IMG/VR virus record: IMGVR_UViG_3300025138_000345
Span: 1-24,193 of that record
Direction: 5' to 3' (one strand)
Length of the DNA: 24,193 bases
Source: a virus
Shown: in pieces, positions 1 to 7,000 of the stretch
Layout of the letters: every line of letters starts with the position of its first letter
How positions within the stretch are numbered: position 1 is the stretch's first letter
Notes under the pieces: generated by a model
What the model was told of the DNA's origin: nothing
What the model saw: the letters and a program-made list of their open reading frames with translations, nothing else
The model's database searches: none
Program-made: the position numbers and the translations under genes

Positions 1-70
1 CATTGTTTTCAAACAACATGCTTTGACCATTAGCAAAAACAGCCCAAAAATATAATACCCAAGGTGTCAT
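1..70 (-). CDS. Small hydrophobic-start protein, partial (C-terminus outside window)
   Basis: An ATG at 70 overlaps the TGA stop of the amidase gene in an ATGA junction, and the frame stays open to the window edge. The 23 visible residues begin MTPWVLYFWAVFANGQ, a short hydrophobic segment suggesting a signal or membrane-anchored N-terminus. The 4-base overlap matches the junctions of the four genes before it, so it is probably co-translated with them as part of the lysis cassette. Its function is unknown: a spanin component or other small membrane protein is possible, but too little is visible to decide. Confidence 0.6.
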   Translation of the reverse strand, partial: MTPWVLYFWAVFANGQSMLFENN

Positions 71-501
71 CCTGACAACCACTCTTTAACATTAAAGCAA
101 GGGCAGGCTTTTGCTGCATAAGAATTGTGAGCAGAAACCTTCTTAATTCCGCGGTGTTTACGTTTTAAATCTTTAATAACTGTACGCAGTGCTTTGTCTT
201 GTTCTGGCGTGTAATTATCTAAGAATTGATCGTCAGCGCAGCCGCCTCTGCCGCCCAAAAGTGTAACGCCAATAGTATTAGCGTTTTTGCCACGACAATG
301 CGCCCCAGAGCGCTCCATTGGTCTAGCAAATCCTACGTTGCCTTTGCGATCCAAGACCACATGATAACCACAATCCGACCATTTATTGTCTTCCACATGC
401 CAGCGCGTTAATTCTGACACAACATCGTCGATTGATCTGTTTTCATACCAGTTTGGCTTTGTAGCTGTGCAATGAATAATAATTTCGTTTATTTTTCTCA
501 T
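67..501 (-). CDS. Endolysin: N-acetylmuramoyl-L-alanine amidase (T7 lysozyme-like, amidase_2)
   Basis: This 144-residue protein should be a zinc amidase that cuts the bond between N-acetylmuramic acid and the stem peptide of peptidoglycan, releasing progeny at lysis. Its length is close to that of T7 lysozyme. The zinc ligands appear as H10 (motif IIIHCTAT), H125 (SAHN) and C133 (KACPCF). Y46 in CGYHVVLDRKG and K131 match the T7 catalytic tyrosine and lysine. No signal peptide is visible, so export should depend on a holin. It starts at ATG 501, overlapping the stop of the 41-residue gene before it (ATGA), and its own stop overlaps the next start. T7 lysozyme also inhibits its phage RNA polymerase; nothing here tests whether this protein does so. 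Confidence 0.95.
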   Translation of the reverse strand: MRKINEIIIHCTATKPNWYENRSIDDVVSELTRWHVEDNKWSDCGYHVVLDRKGNVGFARPMERSGAHCRGKNANTIGVTLLGGRGGCADDQFLDNYTPEQDKALRTVIKDLKRKHRGIKKVSAHNSYAAKACPCFNVKEWLSG

Positions 502-623
502 TTGTATTGTTCCTGTATTAACTTTTGCTGCTCTTTGATTTCTTGTTGTTGTTTTTCCAAAGCAATAAATTGCTTGTCCAATTCAGACTGATTAGGGAAT
601 TTAACAACTTTAGGCTTGGTCAT
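498..623 (-). CDS. 41-residue coiled-coil protein in the lysis cassette
   Basis: The frame is open further upstream, to an ATG at 695. I choose ATG 623 because it overlaps the previous gene's TGA as ATGA, the junction used throughout this cassette; the longer form would lie deep inside that gene. The product begins MTKPKVVKFPNQSELDKQF and ends in a strongly charged, glutamine-rich stretch (EKQQQEIKEQQKLIQEQYK) that should be helical and probably coiled-coil. No membrane segment or signal is seen. Lying between a holin-like gene and the endolysin gene, it may act in lysis timing or in complex with a neighbour, but I do not recognise the family. Its stop overlaps the endolysin start (ATGA). Confidence 0.65.
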   Translation of the reverse strand: MTKPKVVKFPNQSELDKQFIALEKQQQEIKEQQKLIQEQYK

Positions 624-964
624 TTGCCAAACCCTCTCATTGTGCGGAAACCAAAAGACGCTGCTATTGACGCGTACATTCCCCATTTCACCCATTCTGG
701 ACAGGTTTCCAAATTAGCGAAGCCAACTCGCATATGTTCTTGCAGCGAAGGAACAAAATTAGCTGCTAAAATAAAAACAAAAACTATTGTCCAAAGCTCG
801 TCTTTCCAGCTGTCTTTAGAAGCCTCAATTGCAGACTGCTCCCAATCCGTTTCCGACGTAGCTTTTTTTAAAGCAATCTCAGCGTTAGCTTTTTGGATCG
901 CCGTTTTTCCGTCAATATAAGATCCAGCTAAACCGCCTATCGCGGATACAATTGCGCCAATCAT
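620..964 (-). CDS. Holin-like membrane protein with SWKDE motif
   Basis: A 114-residue protein with an N-terminal glycine/alanine hydrophobic patch, a charged amphipathic middle, and two likely membrane segments at about residues 57-73 and 91-107. The block DSWKDELWTI next to the first membrane segment, and the end ASIAASFGFR, resemble a family I recall as common in marine and cyanobacterial phages, sometimes annotated as holin or as gene-transfer-agent type 3TM holin. ATG 964 is chosen over ATG 982 because it makes an ATGA overlap with the previous stop and follows CGGATCAG. Directly upstream of the endolysin region, a role in membrane permeabilisation is likely but not shown. The next gene starts at its stop (ATGA). 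Confidence 0.7.
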   Translation of the reverse strand: MIGAIVSAIGGLAGSYIDGKTAIQKANAEIALKKATSETDWEQSAIEASKDSWKDELWTIVFVFILAANFVPSLQEHMRVGFANLETCPEWVKWGMYASIAASFGFRTMRGFGK

Positions 965-1167
965 TTTTCTGATCCGCACCATATGGCAAATGCTCCCGTA
1001 AGCGCGCCAGTTACGGTTGCGGTCAGGGCGGTGGCTTGTGTGCTAACAATGTCTTGAGGCAGCGACATAAACCACTCAATCACACGAATATACATCACGG
1101 TCATTACCAACATCATAAGCCGAGGCATGATTTTCCATGCCAGAATTTTTTCCATTGCTATGCTCAT
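961..1167 (-). CDS. Putative holin, 68 residues, two membrane segments
   Basis: The product begins MSIAMEKILAWKIMPRLMML. It has two hydrophobic segments, about residues 13-34 and 45-63, joined by a short polar turn and followed by the short tail CGSEK. Small size, two membrane passes and position upstream of the endolysin fit a class II holin, which would open the inner membrane to let the amidase reach the wall. The start has a good AGGAG site about eight bases upstream (AGGAGCAGTTTAAATG). Its stop overlaps the start of the next membrane protein (ATGA), so the two are probably made together; one may be the holin and the other an antiholin or accessory protein. The family assignment rests on topology, not a recognised signature. 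Confidence 0.65.
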   Translation of the reverse strand: MSIAMEKILAWKIMPRLMMLVMTVMYIRVIEWFMSLPQDIVSTQATALTATVTGALTGAFAIWCGSEK

Positions 1168-1178
1168 TTAAACTGCTC

Positions 1179-1634
1179 CTATTTTTGCATTGCCCAAAGG
1201 ACAAAGCCAATTATGCCAACAACCATAATGCCTAAAATTACAGATGCGCCTACGGTTGCTGCTGCTTCTACTTCTTGTTGACGAACTTCTGCTGCGCGTC
1301 GTTCTCTGGCTTTGCGGTGTTTTTCCGCAAGCGCTTGCTCTCGCTGTAATTTCAAAATGTCTTGCCAAACATTGTAACCAAATCGACCAATTATTAATTC
1401 TTGGCATTCAGCAATAGCTTCTTTTGCCATTTCCCGATCAAGAACAATTTGCGTAGCTGATTGACCTATGCGTTTTGCTTCTTGTTCTTCTTTTTTAAGC
1501 TGATGCGCCCCATTAAATAGCCCATCAATATCCTTGCTTAATGCTGAAATATCTTTAGCGGTTTTAGCTGCCGTTCTAAAACTTTCGATGCTTTTAACAA
1601 CGAGCGCCGCACCAGCTATAATTTCTGCAACCAT
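1179..1634 (-). CDS. Membrane-anchored coiled-coil protein, unknown function
   Basis: A 151-residue protein with a small hydrophobic N-terminal patch (AEIIAGAALVV), a long charged helical middle rich in K, E, R, A and Q (about residues 15-125), and one strong C-terminal membrane segment (about 127-149, GASVILGIMVVGIIGFVLW). The start ATG follows a GAGG site seven bases upstream. It sits between the tail-fibre gene and the holin candidates, nine bases after the preceding small gene. A tail-associated or lysis-accessory role is possible. I do not recognise the family. The layout of a long helix anchored at its C-terminus could also suit an inner-membrane spanin-like part, although spanins usually carry their membrane segment at the N-terminus. 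Confidence 0.75.
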   Translation of the reverse strand: MVAEIIAGAALVVKSIESFRTAAKTAKDISALSKDIDGLFNGAHQLKKEEQEAKRIGQSATQIVLDREMAKEAIAECQELIIGRFGYNVWQDILKLQREQALAEKHRKARERRAAEVRQQEVEAAATVGASVILGIMVVGIIGFVLWAMQK

Positions 1635-1643
1635 AGCTTTGCC

Positions 1644-1835
1644 TCAGTTTAAACCCCACAAGATTGAAGACAGCAAAACAATAATGGCCGAGGCAGCGCC
1701 CACTAAAATTCCTTCGATACGTTTTAAACGAATAAACAGTTCTTTAAATTGAAGACGAGATTCCGTCTCAATTACAGTTATTCGCCTGTCTAAAAACTCA
1801 ATTTTAGAAAAAGCTTTATCCATGTCGTTATCCAT
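1644..1835 (-). CDS. Small coiled-coil plus C-terminal membrane protein (XhlA-like layout)
   Basis: A 63-residue protein beginning MDNDMDKAFSKIEFLDRRI. A charged helix of about 40 residues is followed by one membrane segment (about 43-61, ILVGAASAIIVLLSSILW). This layout is typical of haemolysin XhlA-type phage proteins, which act with holins, so a lysis role is plausible. The open frame extends to a TTG at 1853, and a further ATG lies at 1823. I prefer ATG 1835 as the first ATG of the frame, but no strong ribosome site separates the options. It starts shortly after the tail-fibre stop, and nine bases separate it from the next gene. The family call is by topology only. Confidence 0.65.
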   Translation of the reverse strand: MDNDMDKAFSKIEFLDRRITVIETESRLQFKELFIRLKRIEGILVGAASAIIVLLSSILWGLN

Positions 1836-1856
1836 TATTAAAAACCCAAACAAACA

Positions 1857-4031
1857 TTAAACTACATCTACTTTAATTAAATTGACATTTGTGCCGCCGT
1901 TGCTCGTAACAAATTCCATTGTTGTTCTAGCATTAGGTTTAATTAAAGTTGGGCTACCTTCAACAACAGACGAAGGTAAGGTTACCTGGCAAGGAGAAGA
2001 GGTGTCAAAAAGCGCAATTTTTTTATGATTATGACCACTTAACCACATGTATTTTCCATTATGAGAAAAGCCAAAGCAATAATTTTGGCCATCATCATTT
2101 AAAGAAGCAAGTGAAATTTCTTGTCGTGATATGTTAAAACACTCACTCATAACATATGCGCTAGAAAGTGAAGAATGAGCAATTCTTTCATATGTACTTC
2201 CGCAAGAAATTAAAGTTAATCCATCTGGCGTTATTGTGAAGCCGCCGTACGCAGCATTAGCATCAACAAAAGCATCACCATTGACAAGTGGGCCGCTCTC
2301 GGCACTAACTAAACTGCCTATTGAACTTGCATCCCAAGCTGTGCCAAAATTGTATTTATAAACGTATTCGCCACTGTTCATTACAAATAGCTGCATTCCA
2401 TCAGAAGTAATATGAAAAGAATATGGATTAGATATAAGCGATTTAAAATCATTATAAACTAAAGTACTTAAACTAAATGGACTGGTCAAAGTCCAATGAC
2501 GAAGCGCATCAGACCCTGTGCCAAGAATATACATGTGAAGCCCATCGGGACTAAAACAAAAATCTATTCCATTAGATTCATAACCGCCATAATAATAATA
2601 ATTAGTTTCTGTTGCAACTATAGTTGTAATGTCCCAATTCACAGTAAGTGCATGTTCATAAATTCTATCTTGATTAGCGTTTAAAAAGAATATTTTATCT
2701 CCATCTGCGCTAAATCTTATTTGATAAATAGTATTAGATCCCAAAGAAGTTGGCCTATCTACATTAGCAATTGGCTGAAAAGCACGATCTTGTCCTGCTT
2801 CGGTTACATCTGGAATATAATAACCTACTCCACCTGATCCAGAGTTAAAGCTATACTGCCATCTTGCTTTCGTAGGAACGTTAGTAAATGTAGGCGATGT
2901 TGTTGCGGTCAAAGTACCGTTATCAAAAAAGTTATTATTACCTACGTTTAAAGCTGGGGTTGTTCCCGTAACAGATTCAGACCGATGCAAGCCGCCCAAT
3001 GCCCCTGTCATTGTGCCGCCACTTGTAGACAAAAGACCGTCACCAGCCGCCGAGCCATTGAGCCAACCCTGACCGCCATTACCTGAAAAACCTGTATAAA
3101 CTTTTAGTTTATTCTGGGCTGTATTGTAAAACAAATCACCTTCAGCTGGGGTTCCAGTAATTGGATTATATGCTGGATCAGTCGTGCCAGTTTTATATCG
3201 GTTAAAGAAATAATTCACGCTGCCTATATTGTCTGCAACAGTATCAACAGCAGCAATATTATCTCCAACAACATTAACTTCAGTGGAATACAAAGACACT
3301 CGGCCTATGTCGTAGGCGTCTGCGGCTACTGTGGATATATCAGAAGCTATGCCCGCTACAGTTGTTACATTACCAGATACGCTTGCTACGGTTGTTACGT
3401 TAGATGCAATGCCAGCAACCGAAGAAATAGCTGTGCTATTGCTTGCTGCATTTGTGACACTGCTTGATATTCCTGCAACTGTAGTAACGTTAGCAGAAAT
3501 GCCAGCAACCGTGCCTATGTCTGCTGAGATTTGAGTTACACTAGAAACACTAGCTATGTCTGGTCCTGCTTCTGGATTACCTGTTGTGGAATTAAAGCCA
3601 AGCAATCTTCCTGCTCTTGCCGTAGAAGATGGCAAAGTCATGTCGATCGTTGTTGCGTCCGTAAGTGGCGCGTTTAATGACCGTGTTTTGTCAAACTGGT
3701 TTTCTTGAAGGTTAGCGTAAATATTGTCAATTTCACCGTTAAGCGCTGTCAACGTTAAATTATCTGTTGTTGAGCGTTTTGAAGATGCTTCTGACGCTAC
3801 AGTAACAATTGAGTTAGTAACCCCTGTTTGTAGCGTAACAAAATTGCCACTAGTTCCGTAAGCACTGCCTTGAGTAACGCCGTAGGTACTAATTTTAGTC
3901 CCGTTTACGTAGACTGCAACATCGTCGCCATCTGCAAATGGGAATGTAATTGGAAACGGCCCTGTCGAAGCTGTTGCCCCTACAGTATAAGCTGCAAGAC
4001 GATCTGTTTCAGTAGATGTAAGTGTACCCAT
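1857..4031 (-). CDS. Tail fibre / receptor-binding protein with T7-fibre-like N-terminus, decapeptide repeats and beta-propeller
   Basis: This 724-residue protein should be the receptor-binding tail fibre. Residues 1-130 (ETDRLAAYTVGAT, FPITFPFADGDDVAVYVNG) resemble the N-terminal virion-attachment domain of T7 gp17-type fibres. Residues 165-274 form eleven decapeptide units of the VAGIxxNVTT type, probably a trimeric stalk. Residues 299-314 (GDLFYNTAQNKLKVYTG) match a motif common in phage fibres. From about 436 to 680 come five spaced copies of an F-x-F-S-x-D-G pattern followed by hydrophobic strands, as in beta-propellers; this is likely the receptor-contacting head. It follows the three ejection-protein genes, a usual place for a podoviral fibre. 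No strong Shine-Dalgarno site precedes ATG 4031; a weak AAGAGAA lies in the loop of an inverted repeat that touches the start codon. Confidence 0.85.
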   Translation of the reverse strand: MGTLTSTETDRLAAYTVGATASTGPFPITFPFADGDDVAVYVNGTKISTYGVTQGSAYGTSGNFVTLQTGVTNSIVTVASEASSKRSTTDNLTLTALNGEIDNIYANLQENQFDKTRSLNAPLTDATTIDMTLPSSTARAGRLLGFNSTTGNPEAGPDIASVSSVTQISADIGTVAGISANVTTVAGISSSVTNAASNSTAISSVAGIASNVTTVASVSGNVTTVAGIASDISTVAADAYDIGRVSLYSTEVNVVGDNIAAVDTVADNIGSVNYFFNRYKTGTTDPAYNPITGTPAEGDLFYNTAQNKLKVYTGFSGNGGQGWLNGSAAGDGLLSTSGGTMTGALGGLHRSESVTGTTPALNVGNNNFFDNGTLTATTSPTFTNVPTKARWQYSFNSGSGGVGYYIPDVTEAGQDRAFQPIANVDRPTSLGSNTIYQIRFSADGDKIFFLNANQDRIYEHALTVNWDITTIVATETNYYYYGGYESNGIDFCFSPDGLHMYILGTGSDALRHWTLTSPFSLSTLVYNDFKSLISNPYSFHITSDGMQLFVMNSGEYVYKYNFGTAWDASSIGSLVSAESGPLVNGDAFVDANAAYGGFTITPDGLTLISCGSTYERIAHSSLSSAYVMSECFNISRQEISLASLNDDGQNYCFGFSHNGKYMWLSGHNHKKIALFDTSSPCQVTLPSSVVEGSPTLIKPNARTTMEFVTSNGGTNVNLIKVDVV
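3210..3539 (-). repeat. Eleven in-frame decapeptide repeats in the tail-fibre stalk
   Basis: Within the fibre gene, residues 165-274 fall into exact 10-residue units without any gap: VTQISADIGT, VAGISANVTT, VAGISSSVTN, AASNSTAISS, VAGIASNVTT, VASVSGNVTT, VAGIASDIST, VAADAYDIGR, VSLYSTEVNV, VGDNIAAVDT, VADNIGSVNY. Ten of the eleven begin with V, and position 8 is usually V or I. Central units are nearly identical at protein level and similar at DNA level (30-base period, recurring gttgttac and gccagcaac), while the flanking units have diverged. Repeats of this kind occur in phage fibre stalks; unit number may vary between relatives by recombination. Confidence 0.8.
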
Positions 4032-4063
4032 GCCAATGTTCTCTTATGTGAAACCCATTGGCA
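4031..4063 (-). promoter_or_regulatory. Perfect 8-base inverted repeat touching the tail-fibre start codon
   Basis: On the minus strand TGCCAATG (4063-4056) and CATTGGCA (4038-4031) are perfect complements with a 17-base loop. The last paired base is the A of the fibre ATG, and the loop holds the only plausible ribosome site (AAGAGAA). There is no T run, so it does not look like a standard terminator. It could modulate fibre translation or be an RNA processing site. Function is inferred. Confidence 0.4.
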
Positions 4064-4098
4064 GATGAGTAGTTACGCGCAAGCTACGCTTTTAGATT

Positions 4099-7000
4099 TT
4101 AATTTACTAGTCCCGCTGTGTTTCTTTCATAACCGTCAATCAAAGAGTCAAAGAAACTCTTTAAAAACAAGTAGTTTCTAAACGGCAAACCCCAAGATGC
4201 CTGATCAAGATCGCCGCTTAACGTACCGCCAATTAAATTCCTTGCCGCAGAAGGCCCAGCCCCCATTAAATCAAACGCTGCATCTGTGCCAGTTGGCTCA
4301 AATCCGTACTTTGGACCCCAAGGCATAGGATTAACGCCAAATGCTCCAATAGCTGTTCCTTGAGCAAGATCATGATAATTATGAATTACGCCCATAACGC
4401 CAGATTGATCAATAGCCCTTCTTAGCCGCTGATCTAGCGTCATGTTTTCCCAGTGATTGCTGTCTGTTTTAATTGCAGCAACCATGTAAGCCAAACCTAA
4501 TATCGACGCAATTCCTGACAATCTCTGAGCAGTTGGTTCATCCAAATTAGCAAGCAATATTTTGTTAGTTGCAGCTAAAGAGTAATTCCAAAAAGTAAAT
4601 GGCAATGCCATTAAGCCAGATTGAACTTTCCAATAATCTCCCTGCTGTTCCCAGCCCATTGCTTCCGCTGCCGTATCAACTTTTGCATTGCGTTTAAGGT
4701 AAACAACACCGTCTGAAATGATAGGTTTGTCTGCCGCTGTTGCCGCAATAATAGTGTTTTCGTTGCCTTGCTTAACTGCGGCTCTAAAATAACGGACTAA
4801 ATTTTCGTCGTTCCATTTGTCGGTATTTGTCATCCACATACCGTCGACTTCTTCCATTGGCTCGTCGGCCATTTTCTTAGCCATTGCTTTGGAAATGCCA
4901 AATCGTGACAAATATGCAATTTCTTCTGGCGTTGCCAAATCATCAGCAACCAGATTGATTTTATCCAGCAAATCAGGAACCCGTATGCTGGCATCCAATT
5001 CTTTTAATCTGGACGTTACTGCTGCAAGCCCATTCCAAAGAAAGTATTTGTTTGCAGCCACTTTAAGATAAAACTCAGGCCGAGAAGTCATTGCAGCTTC
5101 AACGCCAGTTTCGGAAAAACCAGACAATGCTGTACCCATATGAATGTCCATAATGGCACCAGATTTATGTCCTTCTAGCGCACCAGCTTTTGAAATCTGC
5201 CCTAAAGCACTATCCAAATCATGGAATGCTGCTTGGAAAGATCGCGCTGCGCCGTGGCGCATAATAAGCGCACCAAATTCAGTAACCGCTGATAATGCTG
5301 ACGTTCCCATAAATGCCAAGTGGCTCCAATCTTTAAGAACCATTGCCGCCCTGTTGTCGATACGATCAGGGTTTTTGTAAACGCGATTAACAACCCTATC
5401 CACAGAGTTAAGAATGTCGCGCTCCATTTCAGAAGCGTGATCTTTCGCTGCTTTTTGTATCTTACGATCAGTGTCAAAGAATATACGTTGTAAAGGATCA
5501 ATAAATTGCTTGGGAATGCCAAACTTATCGTCTATCGCTTGAAATAAACCATGCAATTTATCAGCGTCTTGCAATTTGCTACGACCTATAAATGCTTCAA
5601 TTCTTGTATCAATATTTTTAGTAGGCATTAAACGTTCAAAACGAGTAGTAGATACACCAGTTTTTTTAACCATAGTAGGTCGCGGCCCTTTAGAACCAGA
5701 AACTATTGTGAATCTAAAAGGTTCATTGCCAGAAGAAAATTTCCATGTGTTTCTACCTAACACAAATTTGTCAAAAACATCTTGACCAACATTATTAATT
5801 AAAAACCCGTCAATAGCTTTAACTCTGCCAGCGGTATCTTTAGCAACATTGCCCATATGAATGTCTACTGGCATGTATCCAGCTTGCTCAATGTCTTTTA
5901 GAAATAATTGATATTCAGCTTCGGATACGCGCGTGTTTACTTTAGGCATAACCTCGACGTATAATTCACCAACTCTGGTTCTAAATTCTGGCGCTAGAAT
6001 AAAGTCGCTATCGCCATAGTTTTCTTTAAATTTAGTAACGCGAACAACTTGGCCTCGGCTTTCAAATACCTTTTTAAAAACGCCTTCGCCTAAATATTTT
6101 AAATCTCTAAAGCCAGCTTCATACAAGACTTCGGCAACTTTAGCTAAATCAGGATGCTGTGCAGATAATGCTTCAAAAGATTTGTCTGTTTTTAATTTTA
6201 AAGAGATTGGGCCGCGCCCCAAAAACTTGTCAAACCACCGAACTTTTATTGCAGCAGTTTCAAGTGGATTGCTTTCTAAAAGATTTGCTGCCGTTGTGCT
6301 TACTGCATTAGAAGTTTTACTAAGTTGTTTGCGTAATTCTTTTTCAAACTTGGCAATCTCAGCATCACGGCGCGGCAATTCATCTAACGCTCTGTTAGCA
6401 AATAAAACAGTTTCATTCTGTTTCATTTTTGCTATCTGCTCTCCTAATCCTTGTTCCCAAGTTACACCGTCTGCTGGTCGAGCAAACGTCCGAGCCATTT
6501 CAATAGCTGGCCCCATTCGATCCACATACATCTTGCCGACGATGTTGTAGTCCGTTTCTATAAAGTCAGCGATCCCGTTGCCTAATGGCCCGTCTTTTAA
6601 CAACAGCGAGTTTTGAATGTTAAACACACGGCTGCGCCCAAACGTAGGGCGATGCGCTTCGCGGAATTGAGCAAGCTGACTAGGCTCACCTTCTTGCAGC
6701 AAATCATCAATAAACTTGTCGGCTCTGGCCTCAATAGCTTTAGGCGCAGTGCTGGCGCGTACTGTTGTCCATTGTGCGTATTCTGGCGCGCTTAAGTAGT
6801 CTAATGACAGTTTAGTTTCTCTTGCTTGAAGCCTTGCTTTTTGTTTATGCCAAGCTTTAGTTTTGAACTTTTTTGCTTTATGACGATTTAAAGCGTCTGT
6901 TGCTTCCTCAAGCAACTCTTTAGCTTCTTTTTTGCCTAACACCCAAGTATCAATGTACGGCTGCTGCTTCATATGAGGCATAACAACCTGACGCTTAAAC

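Noticed and set aside
1168-1407. 79-residue minus-strand open frame beginning MPRINNW
   Set aside because: It lies in another frame inside the 151-residue membrane protein, has low-complexity Arg/Ser content, and has no ribosome site.
3331-3534. CRISPR-like or tandem DNA repeat with 30-base spacing
   Set aside because: The repeats are imperfect, in frame and have no spacers; they encode the fibre decapeptide stalk.
5202-5522. 106-residue minus-strand open frame inside the giant ejection gene
   Set aside because: Out-of-frame shadow of a clearly coding region, without a start signal or recognisable domain.
5776-6108. Antibiotic-resistance phosphotransferase (APH) gene
   Set aside because: The motif similarity is limited to the kinase core and sits inside a virion protein; nothing suggests drug modification.
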